Assembly: GCA_900319385.1 (NCBI GenBank)
Contig: ONOG01000001.1
Coordinates: 124,001-188,000 of the forward strand
Reading direction: 5' to 3'
DNA from: an uncultured Prevotellaceae bacterium
GTDB lineage: Bacteria; Bacteroidota; Bacteroidia; Bacteroidales; Bacteroidaceae
Length of the DNA stretch: 64,000 nt
In this document: in pieces, positions 16,360-25,406 of the stretch
Position numbering within the stretch: position 1 is the first letter of the stretch
Layout of the letters: every line of letters begins with the position of its first letter
The notes under the pieces: model-generated
What the model was told of the DNA's origin: nothing
The model's database searches: none
The model's input: only the letters and a program-made list of their open reading frames with translations
Position numbers and translations under genes: made by a program

Positions 16360-19300
16360 ATGAATAAAATAGAAGAACATATTAGTCAGCTCTACGATTC
16401 ATTATCAGATGGTGAATCACAACCCATAAGTGAAGAATCTGTCAAGAAAGCCATTCGTTATATAGATGATTTCCATTTGTCTGATAATGGTTCTCTTTTA
16501 ATTATTGTATCTGCTCTTAATTTGCTTAATGCTGCTGTCAAAAAGGACAATCTCAAATCAACCCTATATTATAGTTATATTAAAAGTAACGTTAGTAAAG
16601 TTGCTGAATTCTTTCTTTCAAATCAAAACATATTTCAGAGTTGTTCGGTTTATTATGACAAAAATTGCAAGTGCTTTTATTTTGATATTATGGGAGTTAT
16701 CTTTAGTTTCCATCAAGTTAAAGAAAGCAAACCAATAGTTTCGATAGCAGCAAATAACATTCCCATAGAATGGCCAGGCATCCGTCTACAACGAATTGCT
16801 CAAAATATATTTGAATATGCTGTCGAAACATATGACGAGAGAAAAGATGAAAATAGAGAAACAACAAATAACTCTAAGCTCCCCATAAGTTCATCTCTTA
16901 TACCTTGTCCAGATTGTGGTCATTTGTTGTCGACATCTGCAAAGTTTTGCCCTAATTGTGGTTTTGACTTAAGCGATGATTCTGGAATTGCCATTGACAT
17001 ATCTAAAGGTGATCAGGTTCAATTAGAAGTCAATGGTGTTCTTAAAGTTGGTATCGTTCAAAGAAAGGGGAAAACTTTTCTTGATTTAAAGCAAATGGAT
17101 GATTCCATCTATAGGGTAAAGTATAGCGCCATAACATCTATCTTACTAACACCTCATGAAGTGGTTGACAAGTCCATCCTTTCGGTTCAAATAATTGATT
17201 TGATTTACAAAATTTTGGAATTAGAGGATATAAATATAGATGATATTACGGAATCTAATGCCACGATACGAGATTGTTCAACAGGCCGCGTTAATGCTAT
17301 TTCCGACGGAGGTAGATCAATAACATGCATAGCCCCCATTGGATTCTCAAAGAAAAACAACAAAATAGGTGATAGACTATTCTTTATTGGCAATTCAGTG
17401 AAAGATGTCTTTTTCCTTTCTATTGTGGAAATGACTTATCAAGAACTATGCAATAGACTTCTAAGTGCAATTAGAAAAATAGACACGAACCAAAGGTTGA
17501 TTCAACATGTTAATGCAATTGTAAGCTATTTTAGAATAATATCTAAAAAAAGCGAATCACGAGCCATCCTACGACAGATTAAAGATAAGGTAAAATTAGC
17601 TACACCACAAGAACAAGAAAACGAAGATAGTCAAATTCTATCAGGTGACAATATAAACAATACTACTGTAAAGGCAAGTGGGGGATCGGAATTGTTCGTG
17701 ACAGAATCAGAGCAACCAAAGATTGCAGGGCCGACGGTCGTTGGTTCTGTCAATTTAGAATCCATCTCAGGCTGGAAGCCAGAGAAACCCAAATTCAAGT
17801 TGAGCATAATTAAAACGGCTAAATCAAACAATATTCTTGTAAATGACTTGCCCATTATACCTGAATCAGAATGTAGGCAGATTGAAAAGGAACTTGACTC
17901 TTTGATACGAGAAGGGAAAAGAGAAGATTGTTTAGCAAAATCCTATGAAGTCATTACAACGAAAAAACCTACTACCAAATATTTAAGAAGCTATTTGGAT
18001 AGAATTGTTAATACAGAAATCGCATTAGACCATACGGAACAGGCCAAGACTATCCTTGCTGTACTTATTGCATTTAGCGAGAGTCAGAAAGACACAAAAC
18101 CAAATAACCTAAGTCACCTGTATATTTCTTTGGCACGATTATTTGTTCGATCTGGAAACATAAATGAAGCGTCCTTAGCTTTAGATTGGGCTGAATATAT
18201 CTTTCCAAAAAACAAAAAGGTCGTTTCAAATCTTCGACAATCATTAAAGACTTCACAATCTGATAATGTCAATGTCCCTGAGGACTATCAAACACAAGAT
18301 GAAATAAGTGCAAGTCAGGATGTTGCAGTAAGCAGAATGTTGATTCAAGATGTTGAACAATATGCTAAGACGCAAGCAACCTTGGAAGAGGAAGAAAGCT
18401 CATCTCCTTTGGAACTTTTTAATATGGCTGAGGTCGCTGGTTCTGATACAACAAAGAGTTTTGAGTTTAGGGCGCAAATGTTTCTTGACGCTGCTGCTGC
18501 TTATTTAAATGCGAACATGTCATCAAAAACAGAGTTCAAGTTGGCTGTTGCACATTATGCGAGAATGAAAGGAAACTCATTAGTAGCCAAGATTTCAGAA
18601 TCAGTACAACAATATCCAGACAGCCAAGCTCATTTAATAGCAGAATGCGACAGTGCAAGAAGCTATTATCTTGAAGCCTTAGGACTTTACAATGATTTGG
18701 CACAGAAAAGGTATCTCCAAGAATTATTACTTAAATATCTAAAGATAGAAGACCTGGCTTCACAGATAGAAGGAGGAAGAACTCCTGATCCAGAGTGGTA
18801 TAAGGGAACATTAAAGAAGAAAATACGAGAATGTTTAAATGATGAGAATGTAGAGAGCCAAAAAGTTCTTTATCGAGCATGCATCGCTATAGGTTCTTCG
18901 TCAGAACGAGCTTGGAACACTTTGTCTCGTGACGAGGATGGAATAGGCCCATTATATTCGAAATTTAGTGAAGCCAAATTCCGTGGAAAAGCATATTCTT
19001 TGATTAATTCAATTGAAGGATCTTCTGTAGAAGCGACAAATGCACCAGGAGAATTTCTACGTAAGATTTTTGAAAATCGCCAAACTCGTGTTAAGGAGTT
19101 AAGAAATAGAATAGAAGATTGTCTTTCATGGGATTTTAGTCCATTTGATATTTCATCATTTGAAGAAAAATGGAGATTAATAGAAGAATATAAGGAGCTC
19201 ATGTCAACCACAGATAAGTTGGCGTTAGGTTCTATAAATGAAGTGATAAACATTTTAAAGCCTTATGCGGGAAGAAAAGACAACGAACGTTATCGTAATC

Positions 19301-21006
19301 TTGTCAGCTCACAGCAGATACTGATAAGAAGTAGACGTGTTATTACTGAAACAACGACTTATTATGGGCGTATTCTATTCTTTCATTTACAAGAAAAATG
19401 GCTGAAGGAAATTAGTCGTCAGATTGATGAAAAAGATGCAAGTTCTTTGCCCCAACTAAACATCTTACCAGAACCACGCTATATTAAACTAAACGATGAT
19501 GGACAGAGCGTTATTGATTTTATTATTACGAATAATGGCGATTCTACTGCCCAGTCTTTTGTAGTTAACGCCACAATTAATGGCAAAGAATATGTGGTGT
19601 TTCATGAAGAAGAATTATCTGCAGGAGACAGCTGTGGAGAATGTATTGAATCTAACGATTTTACCCAACTTGAATCTGTAGAGGTTCTATTCAAACTAAC
19701 AGCTAAATATCAAGGAAGAAATCTGCCAACTTTAGAAACTGAGGCTATATATGAACAGGAAAGCGGAGATGTTTTAACAGATATACCTTGGACTATAAAA
19801 AATACTCCTAAAGAAACTATCTTCAAAGGGCGTGAGAGTAAATTAAACACTTTGATTTCTCATTATCTTTCAGAAGAAAGGTACATGACTTATATTCTTT
19901 ATGGCTTGACTAGAACAGGCAAGACTTCAATATTGGATTATCTTTGTGATAGAATTGAAGGGAAACATATAAAAGAAGATAAAACTAAAATCATTAAGGC
20001 ATTTAAATGGTCTTTTGATGAAAAAGAGTTTAAAAATATAAAGAGGTCTGACTTATGGGCTAATTTGTTGGAAACAAATATTTACGATAAACTTACTGAT
20101 GAATTAGCGAATGCTGTTGACGCTGCATATCATAATGAACAAGGATTGCCTCCAGCTGACAAACTTTCACAATCTGATTTGGATATTATTATTGATGCTC
20201 TTAATGGTTGTAATATCATACCTCTTATTGCCATTGATGAGTTTTCTTATATTCGTAAAATTATCGAAGAAGGGTTGTTGGATACTACTTTTCTTAAAAA
20301 GCTGCGAGAGATTTCATATTCAGGGAGAGCTTGTTTCTTGTATGCTGGAACCTATGACATCAAAGATATCCCAAAAGAATATGGTCTAACAGGGGAGATG
20401 AATAATACATATGGAATGCCTATTAATGAGATCGAAGAAGAGTATGCTAATGAATTAATAGATGTTTGTCCTAATCTAATTTTTGATGACAAAGCAAAAA
20501 GTCTTATTCGAGCCCTTTCTGGTTGTGTCCCCTATTGGATACAATGGATTTGTCTAAATTGTGGGAAATATGCTATTGCTCAGAAATGTCGTCATTTAGG
20601 ACTAAGAGATATTAATCATGTCGTTGGGGTCATGACAGGTGAAATCCAACCTGGAAAAAAAGATACATGGCAGGCAATCGACGAAATAAATTTCTATAAC
20701 AACCAAATAGATCCAAACAATATTGCTGAACACCAACTGATTTCAAGTATCTCATTTATTATTAAGGAAAGTACTCATAATGAGCGTGGTGTAAGTATGG
20801 ATGAACTTAATCGTTTATGGGACAAATACAATGTTGATGAGGCTATTCGAAAGAATATGGTACATGCCCTTACAGAACTGGAAAAGAGAAAGATAATTAA
20901 GCAGTTTACTGATGAAACACGTGAAGTATATCGGTTAAATGTAGATCTTTTCCGAAGATGGTGGTTTGCTCACCATAGGGATCTTGAACGTGAATTTAAA
21001 CTATAA
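16360..21006 (+). CDS. 1548-aa zinc-ribbon, helical-repeat and P-loop NTPase protein
   Basis: Seen in order: an N-terminal region of about 165 residues without recognisable features; a zinc ribbon with Cys183, 186, 197 and 200 (C-P-D-C-G, C-P-N-C-G); a beta-rich segment (~215-330); a long helical, TPR-like middle (~500-1010); a beta-sandwich-like segment (~1040-1150, FIITNNGDSTAQSFVVNATI); then an AAA/STAND-type NTPase with TIFKGRESKLNTLI before Walker A (G-L-T-R-T-G-K-T, 1182-1189) and Walker B (L-I-A-I-D-E, 1289-1294). A winged-helix-like region with a basic C-terminus closes it. The DNA is strongly AT-rich next to GC-rich neighbours, indicating transfer. The layout recalls STAND NTPases that sense a partner and trigger an effector. 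I do not recognise this protein, and no enzymatic effector domain is visible in it. Confidence 0.8.
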   Translation: MNKIEEHISQLYDSLSDGESQPISEESVKKAIRYIDDFHLSDNGSLLIIVSALNLLNAAVKKDNLKSTLYYSYIKSNVSKVAEFFLSNQNIFQSCSVYYDKNCKCFYFDIMGVIFSFHQVKESKPIVSIAANNIPIEWPGIRLQRIAQNIFEYAVETYDERKDENRETTNNSKLPISSSLIPCPDCGHLLSTSAKFCPNCGFDLSDDSGIAIDISKGDQVQLEVNGVLKVGIVQRKGKTFLDLKQMDDSIYRVKYSAITSILLTPHEVVDKSILSVQIIDLIYKILELEDINIDDITESNATIRDCSTGRVNAISDGGRSITCIAPIGFSKKNNKIGDRLFFIGNSVKDVFFLSIVEMTYQELCNRLLSAIRKIDTNQRLIQHVNAIVSYFRIISKKSESRAILRQIKDKVKLATPQEQENEDSQILSGDNINNTTVKASGGSELFVTESEQPKIAGPTVVGSVNLESISGWKPEKPKFKLSIIKTAKSNNILVNDLPIIPESECRQIEKELDSLIREGKREDCLAKSYEVITTKKPTTKYLRSYLDRIVNTEIALDHTEQAKTILAVLIAFSESQKDTKPNNLSHLYISLARLFVRSGNINEASLALDWAEYIFPKNKKVVSNLRQSLKTSQSDNVNVPEDYQTQDEISASQDVAVSRMLIQDVEQYAKTQATLEEEESSSPLELFNMAEVAGSDTTKSFEFRAQMFLDAAAAYLNANMSSKTEFKLAVAHYARMKGNSLVAKISESVQQYPDSQAHLIAECDSARSYYLEALGLYNDLAQKRYLQELLLKYLKIEDLASQIEGGRTPDPEWYKGTLKKKIRECLNDENVESQKVLYRACIAIGSSSERAWNTLSRDEDGIGPLYSKFSEAKFRGKAYSLINSIEGSSVEATNAPGEFLRKIFENRQTRVKELRNRIEDCLSWDFSPFDISSFEEKWRLIEEYKELMSTTDKLALGSINEVINILKPYAGRKDNERYRNLVSSQQILIRSRRVITETTTYYGRILFFHLQEKWLKEISRQIDEKDASSLPQLNILPEPRYIKLNDDGQSVIDFIITNNGDSTAQSFVVNATINGKEYVVFHEEELSAGDSCGECIESNDFTQLESVEVLFKLTAKYQGRNLPTLETEAIYEQESGDVLTDIPWTIKNTPKETIFKGRESKLNTLISHYLSEERYMTYILYGLTRTGKTSILDYLCDRIEGKHIKEDKTKIIKAFKWSFDEKEFKNIKRSDLWANLLETNIYDKLTDELANAVDAAYHNEQGLPPADKLSQSDLDIIIDALNGCNIIPLIAIDEFSYIRKIIEEGLLDTTFLKKLREISYSGRACFLYAGTYDIKDIPKEYGLTGEMNNTYGMPINEIEEEYANELIDVCPNLIFDDKAKSLIRALSGCVPYWIQWICLNCGKYAIAQKCRHLGLRDINHVVGVMTGEIQPGKKDTWQAIDEINFYNNQIDPNNIAEHQLISSISFIIKESTHNERGVSMDELNRLWDKYNVDEAIRKNMVHALTELEKRKIIKQFTDETREVYRLNVDLFRRWWFAHHRDLEREFKL

Positions 21007-21015
21007 AATAAAAAT

Positions 21016-22848
21016 ATGGAACCATTCATTGTTAATAATGTTATAGAAGATATCAATTATCTCTATGGCCGTTCAAAGTGCATAGGTGCTCTCGTTTCCT
21101 GCGTCAAACGCCGCGAGAATGCAGGAATAATTGGTGCTCGTCGATTTGGTAAGACTAGTTTGCTGAAATCTATGCGGTCTTATATAGAATCGCATCCAGA
21201 ATCAAACGCATTACCAATATATTTTGATGTAAAAGATGATTTTACTGGCATACACAAAGATACTCCTAAAGTCTACTATACGTTAGCTGCTATATTAGCA
21301 AAGGAAATGTGTGAAATGGGCATTTTAAAAGAAGGAAATTATAACATTTCAAGAAGGTGTGTTTTGGATGTATCTACGGATTTATCTGACATGGTAGTTC
21401 AAATGAGTACATGGCACCCAGAATATCAAACAAAGGCTTTTTTCAATTTGACAGATGAAGTATGCAGAAACGGGAAATATGTATTGTTGCTACTTGATGA
21501 GATAGATTCTCTTCTTTTAGATGCGTTTAATACTCCATCAGATTTTGGAAGAATTAGGGGCGCTGCTACAGATAAAAGTGAGAAACTATCTTTTTGGATT
21601 GCTGGCACTTCTTCATGGAAGTCTATTACAACGAGTATTGGATCTCCAGAGTTAAACTGTGGGCTGGAACAGATAAGGCTATCATCTTTAGATAAAGAAG
21701 ACTTCTCTGCCATGTGGAAATATGAATGTTCCCTAATAGGAGACAAAGATTTGTGTCAAAAAATATTATCACTTGAAGATGTCATTTATTCAAAAACTGG
21801 TGGTGTCCCATACTATGCCAAATTTATAGGATCGAGTTTTTTGAATGGCACTATTACTGAAATGCCAGATTATAGTATTCTTCGTGACTATTTGATGGGT
21901 ATTTACGAAAGTAAATTTATGACGGAAACGGAACGCTCTGCTCTGAAAGTATTAGCAAATGGAGGTATAAAATTCGGAAATGAAGTCCCAGACGGAGTAA
22001 ATTCATTATATATCAAGGGATTGGTAGAAATAAAGGATAATAAAGAGTATTATATTGCCATAGAGTATTTGGCAGATTACGTTAGTGCCATCAACTCAAA
22101 TAGTATTTTAGAGACATCCCCTGATGTAGAAAAGATGAAGCGAGATATGTTAGTAGATGAAATCGTTAGATTACGAATTGCAGTAAACAAATCATACAAA
22201 GATTCGCCATTTGTGTCTACCGATGATGATTCAATTGATTTCCCGAATTTGAGAAAACCCTGCTATGACGAATCTGCTCTGTTTGCCTTTGCAACATCTA
22301 TGTATAAGCTATATTACGAAGGTAGTGGTAAAGGCTGTCGGCTACCTGCTGGTTTTCATGACAATAAGTTCTCTAAAATGATAAGAGTCTTACGGCATAA
22401 GTGTGATCATCAGAATTGTGTCTCTAATTTGATGGATGACGAGGATTTTTATGGTATGATAAACAATGGATATCCCCCAATCTCAACTGAGCACTTTAGA
22501 AACATACAAATGAATGTCCTTCTTTTATTTAAGGACGAACTGTTATCAATGCTTGAAAAGTCACCGGAAAAGAAACAAAAAAAGGCAAAAGCATCACCGT
22601 GTATGGTCCGACCACAACACCTTGAAGATGGTCAGATATATGAAGGTTTAATCGTTGAGGTATCTAATCAATATGGTACTTTTTTGAATGTAAAGTGTAG
22701 CCAATATCCTTATCCTCTTTCAATTAAATCTAAACGAGTAGACATTTATGAAGATGACGAGGTTATATTCAAGGCTGTATGCGAGCCGAACAAAACAGAT
22801 CCAAGTAAACTATTTTGGAAGGCAGACGATGTTCATCTGAAAGAATGA
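21016..22848 (+). CDS. 610-aa P-loop NTPase with possible HEPN-like and OB-like domains
   Basis: The N-terminal NTPase has Y-L-Y-G-R-x-K, then Walker A G-A-R-R-F-G-K-T (40-47), Walker B L-L-L-L-D-E (157-162) and the sensor-like FWIAGTSSW (193-201). It matches the archaeal/prokaryotic ATPase-2 type. A winged-helix-like part follows (about 300-360). Residues 375-515 are helical and contain R-H-K-C-D-H (460-465), an R-X4-H arrangement like that of HEPN ribonucleases. A Lys-rich linker leads to a C-terminal S1/OB-like segment (LEDGQIYEGLIVEVSNQYGT). It starts 9 bases after the 1548-aa gene. The HEPN reading rests on a short motif and helical context only. Confidence 0.8.
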   Translation: MEPFIVNNVIEDINYLYGRSKCIGALVSCVKRRENAGIIGARRFGKTSLLKSMRSYIESHPESNALPIYFDVKDDFTGIHKDTPKVYYTLAAILAKEMCEMGILKEGNYNISRRCVLDVSTDLSDMVVQMSTWHPEYQTKAFFNLTDEVCRNGKYVLLLLDEIDSLLLDAFNTPSDFGRIRGAATDKSEKLSFWIAGTSSWKSITTSIGSPELNCGLEQIRLSSLDKEDFSAMWKYECSLIGDKDLCQKILSLEDVIYSKTGGVPYYAKFIGSSFLNGTITEMPDYSILRDYLMGIYESKFMTETERSALKVLANGGIKFGNEVPDGVNSLYIKGLVEIKDNKEYYIAIEYLADYVSAINSNSILETSPDVEKMKRDMLVDEIVRLRIAVNKSYKDSPFVSTDDDSIDFPNLRKPCYDESALFAFATSMYKLYYEGSGKGCRLPAGFHDNKFSKMIRVLRHKCDHQNCVSNLMDDEDFYGMINNGYPPISTEHFRNIQMNVLLLFKDELLSMLEKSPEKKQKKAKASPCMVRPQHLEDGQIYEGLIVEVSNQYGTFLNVKCSQYPYPLSIKSKRVDIYEDDEVIFKAVCEPNKTDPSKLFWKADDVHLKE

Positions 22849-22854
22849 ATAGAT

Positions 22855-23943
22855 ATGATAAAGAAAAATCTTTTTGATGGCGAAAGCTACTATGCTATTT
22901 TTGCACAAGTAACCTATAAATGGCTAATGAGCCGTAAATGGGTTACTTATGCAGATATCATGGCAGACTACCAGGGCTTGAAATCAGCTAATGAGCTGAC
23001 CTGCAATATTTCCAATTGTGACAACTATGGAGAGTTAAAGAAGGCCTTTAGAGATGTAAGAAGTGCCATCATTACAAAAGTTGGAGATGGCTGCTTTGAA
23101 GATGAAGGCAATAACCGGAATAAACGTTTCAGATATATTGGCAAGGATAATGATCCCTTGGCGGACATGAGGAATGCCAAGGTCATCAACAATCTGCGTC
23201 AATACTGGAAGTTTTGCCAAGACTCTGCAGGGTTCTTCCCCAAATCCTGGTTGGAGTACTTCTTTAAGGATTGCCAAGACTTATTGGAGATGAAAGCAAG
23301 GAAAAGGAAAGGTGAACAGGTAATTAGCGCCAGTCTTGACAGGATTCTTACCAATATGGAGTATCTTCCTATGCTATATGAGGCTATTGTCAACAAACAG
23401 GTGTTAGAAATAGACTACAAACCATTTGGAGGAGAACAAGAGACTCTGATTTTTCACCCTCACTATTTGAAAGAGCATAATGGCAGGTGGCATCTGTTCG
23501 GGCATGCGGAAGGGAAGGAACCGGAATATGGATATAACATAGCTCTTGACAGAATACAATCAAAGCCTCGTGAGAGAGCGAGAGTGGAATATGTGCCAGC
23601 TCCAAAGCATTTCTATGATGAGTTCTTCAAGGACATCATTGGCGTAAGTCACGTAAAAGATTCCGAGAAGGAGCATATTATAATACGCGCGCACAAACAC
23701 AATATATTTAAACTGATGGACACAAAGCCACTCCATCAGAGTTACGCTGTTGTTAAACCATACGCACAATATGACGATGGCGAGTATGCAGAGTTTTCTG
23801 TTGATGTAGAACCGAATAACGAGTTCTATGGACGAGTGTTACAGATGGGAGCCGGATTGGAGATCATTTCTCCTGTATCTATTCGCAATGAAATCGCCCA
23901 ACGAGCGCACAATTTAGCCGATTTGTACCCCATGAAAGAATAG
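22855..23943 (+). CDS. WYL-domain transcription regulator
   Basis: 362 aa. The first ~110 residues are helical and resemble a winged HTH. A WYL fold follows: VNKQVLEIDYKPFGGEQET, HYLKEHNGRWHLFGHA (the family's W-x-L position) and YNIALDRIQS. The C-terminal part with QMGAGLEIISPVSIRNEIAQ matches the WYL C-terminal extension (WCX). WYL proteins sense nucleic acids or nucleotides, and many control phage-defence loci such as BREX and CBASS. It begins 6 bases after the NTPase gene and ends just before a hairpin terminator, so it closes the operon. Confidence 0.87.
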   Translation: MIKKNLFDGESYYAIFAQVTYKWLMSRKWVTYADIMADYQGLKSANELTCNISNCDNYGELKKAFRDVRSAIITKVGDGCFEDEGNNRNKRFRYIGKDNDPLADMRNAKVINNLRQYWKFCQDSAGFFPKSWLEYFFKDCQDLLEMKARKRKGEQVISASLDRILTNMEYLPMLYEAIVNKQVLEIDYKPFGGEQETLIFHPHYLKEHNGRWHLFGHAEGKEPEYGYNIALDRIQSKPRERARVEYVPAPKHFYDEFFKDIIGVSHVKDSEKEHIIIRAHKHNIFKLMDTKPLHQSYAVVKPYAQYDDGEYAEFSVDVEPNNEFYGRVLQMGAGLEIISPVSIRNEIAQRAHNLADLYPMKE

Positions 23944-23946
23944 TGG

Positions 23947-23978
23947 AATGGTTCCAAATTGAGAGGAACCATTATGCA
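23947..23978 (+). terminator. Terminator-like hairpin after the WYL gene (stem 23947-23973)
   Basis: AATGGTTCC-AAATTGAGA-GGAACCATT, a perfect 9-bp stem, starts 3 bases past the stop. It shares the stem core GGTTCC and a near-identical loop with the hairpin at 24221. No long T-run follows. Confidence 0.6.
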
Positions 23979-24012
23979 CATGACTACTTAATTTTATTCG
24001 CGAAAAACGTAT

Positions 24013-24020
24013 TACCTTTG
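24013..24020 (+). promoter_or_regulatory. -7 box of the 38-aa peptide gene
   Basis: TACCTTTG. The next 10 bases (CAGCGTCAAA) repeat those at the promoter of the 26-aa peptide gene (1776). Confidence 0.65.
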
Positions 24021-24062
24021 CAGCGTCAAACTTCGACACCACCTCGGAGTTGACGCTGCAAA
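24017..24062 (+). promoter_or_regulatory. Perfect 13-bp inverted repeat in the 5' leader
   Basis: TTTGCAGCGTCAA (24017-24029) and TTGACGCTGCAAA (24050-24062), with a 20-base loop. The left arm overlaps the -7 box. The site could therefore be an operator or, once transcribed, a leader stem-loop 30 bases ahead of the ATG. Confidence 0.65.
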
Positions 24063-24091
24063 TCGTTTGGTGGGATAACAAAACAAGAAAC

Positions 24092-24208
24092 ATGGAAACA
24101 CCCAAAACAGAAACGTCTATGACAGAAAAAGACCGCTGGTTGCTAGCTGCTGCAATCTGCTCAGCAATTGGTTCTGCAATCACTGCTTACTTCGCAGGAA
24201 GAAAGTAA
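24092..24208 (+). CDS. 38-residue membrane peptide
   Basis: ATG to TAA encodes METPKTETSMTEKDRW, then LLAAAICSAIGSAITAYFAG and RK. A charged N-terminus precedes one helix of about 20 small and hydrophobic residues with GxxxG-like spacing, ending in a basic cap. This suggests a single-pass inner-membrane peptide. It has its own promoter (24013), a leader with a perfect inverted repeat, and a strong terminator (24221-24255). Another hairpin of the same design lies just upstream, making a compact cassette. Function unknown. A toxin, a small effector of the adjacent operon, or a regulatory peptide are possibilities. Confidence 0.6.
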   Translation: METPKTETSMTEKDRWLLAAAICSAIGSAITAYFAGRK

Positions 24209-24220
24209 TGTGTGCATCAG

Positions 24221-24265
24221 GTGTATTGGTTCCAGATCGAGAGGAACCAATACACTTGGGAAAAG
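24221..24265 (+). terminator. Terminator of the 38-aa peptide gene (stem 24221-24255)
   Basis: GTGTATTGGTTCC-AGATCGAGA-GGAACCAATACAC, a perfect 13-bp stem with the same stem core and a 7/9-matching loop as the hairpin at 23947. Confidence 0.7.
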
Positions 24266-24290
24266 CTTAGGTAGGACGATAAAAAGTCTG

Positions 24291-24298
24291 TAATTTTG
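24291..24298 (+). promoter_or_regulatory. -7 box of the helicase module
   Basis: TAATTTTG, fitting TAnnTTTG, about 95 bases before the ATG at 24393. Confidence 0.5.
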
Positions 24299-24392
24299 CA
24301 TCACAATTCCGAGAGAGTTGATTTCGTTTAATACATTTTTTATATCATCGGCGACGGCCTATTCCGTCAAAAACAAACAAAAACAAGCGAAA

Positions 24393-24836
24393 ATGAGCAC
24401 AGAACTCGCACTCGTTGCCGCAAAGGCACTCCCAGCCCTCTCGGGAAGTTCTCTCACCTACAATCCTGAGAAGAACGTGTATCTCACCCTCGGTTATACC
24501 AGCGCAGCTGGCAATACCTATTATCGAGCCATCCGCCTCTCAAAGCGACTGGCGGTGTACTACCACATTGGCGAAGGCTATGCTCACACCTTCCTCAATG
24601 GCATCACGCTGTTCTGTTGGGATGGGCAGAAAGCAAAGATCATCGCCCAGAAGTTCTGGGGAGGTTGCAACTGGAGATGCTTCTCTGAGCAGTTCGCTAA
24701 GGAACAAAGCATCATTATGCTGAAAGATTTCCTGGCTGGACAGGCAAAGGCACTCGGCTCACACGTCAGCGAGCAGCAGATGCTCTCCTTCTCTCGCGAG
24801 ATGATAGAGGAAACACAGCGTAAGCAGCTTGCATAA
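24393..24836 (+). CDS. Small protein of unknown function, paralog A of the helicase module
   Basis: 147 aa starting MSTELALVAAKALPALS. The ATG at 24393 follows an A-rich leader typical of this genome. The longer frame from 24318 would place its N-terminus inside the leader and is unlikely. The core GNTYYRAIRLSKRLAVYYHI-G-E-G-Y, N-G-I-T-L-F and M-L-K-D-F-L-A-G-Q-A-K-A aligns with the next gene, so the two arose by duplication. No signal peptide, metal site or known motif is visible. It lies 63 bases ahead of paralog B, and both precede a Pif1-like helicase, suggesting one operon. Confidence 0.75.
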   Translation: MSTELALVAAKALPALSGSSLTYNPEKNVYLTLGYTSAAGNTYYRAIRLSKRLAVYYHIGEGYAHTFLNGITLFCWDGQKAKIIAQKFWGGCNWRCFSEQFAKEQSIIMLKDFLAGQAKALGSHVSEQQMLSFSREMIEETQRKQLA

Positions 24837-24899
24837 AGCAGCTGCTACGCTAAACAGAGAACAAAACGAAACAAACAACAAACCTCAAAATCGAAACAC

Positions 24900-25406
24900 A
24901 TGGCAACACTGACAAAAGCTATCAGCAAGAACCTGTTCGACAGCATTCTGCCAACCTTCGGCAGTCCAAGAGTCCACGTCCCTGCATGGGATAACGGTCA
25001 AAAGATGTTCATCTGCGACGAGTACGAAAGTGCCAACGGCAATCGCTACTACCGTGGCATCCGCTTCTGCGACCGAGTGGTCATTGTTGAAAAGGTGGGT
25101 CTCTATCACAACTGGACCTATATCGACGGTATTGAACTCTATGCCTTCAACGGTAAGCGGGTCGAACTCATCCAGAAGCGTGACTATGACAAAGTGCATC
25201 GTAACGAGGCATTTGTCCGCATGGAGTCCGAGGCTATGGTCAAAGACTTCCTCGCCGGCATTCTGAAGGCACAACGTACTTCGGTACCTGCTGATCAACT
25301 CAAAAGCCAAGCAAAGGAGCTCATTGACGGATGCTACAAAAGTTTCCTCGACAGCGATTTCAACACACGTCTCACCCAAATTCTCCCAGCAATCGAACAG
25401 CGATGA
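24900..25406 (+). CDS. Small protein of unknown function, paralog B of the helicase module
   Basis: 168 aa. It shares with paralog A the pattern G-N-x-Y-Y-R-x-I-R, then D-G-I-E-L-Y, M-V-K-D-F-L-A-G-I-L-K-A and a helical tail, but adds about 20 residues at the C-terminus. It is soluble by composition. Its stop overlaps the helicase start (ATGA at 25403), so the two are translationally coupled, which is the best clue that it works with the helicase. Confidence 0.75.
   Translation: MATLTKAISKNLFDSILPTFGSPRVHVPAWDNGQKMFICDEYESANGNRYYRGIRFCDRVVIVEKVGLYHNWTYIDGIELYAFNGKRVELIQKRDYDKVHRNEAFVRMESEAMVKDFLAGILKAQRTSVPADQLKSQAKELIDGCYKSFLDSDFNTRLTQILPAIEQR

Noticed and set aside
25331-25402. Longer start for the Pif1-like helicase
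   Set aside because: The extra 24 codons lie wholly within paralog B. The ATG overlapping its stop at 25403 gives the normal N-terminus.
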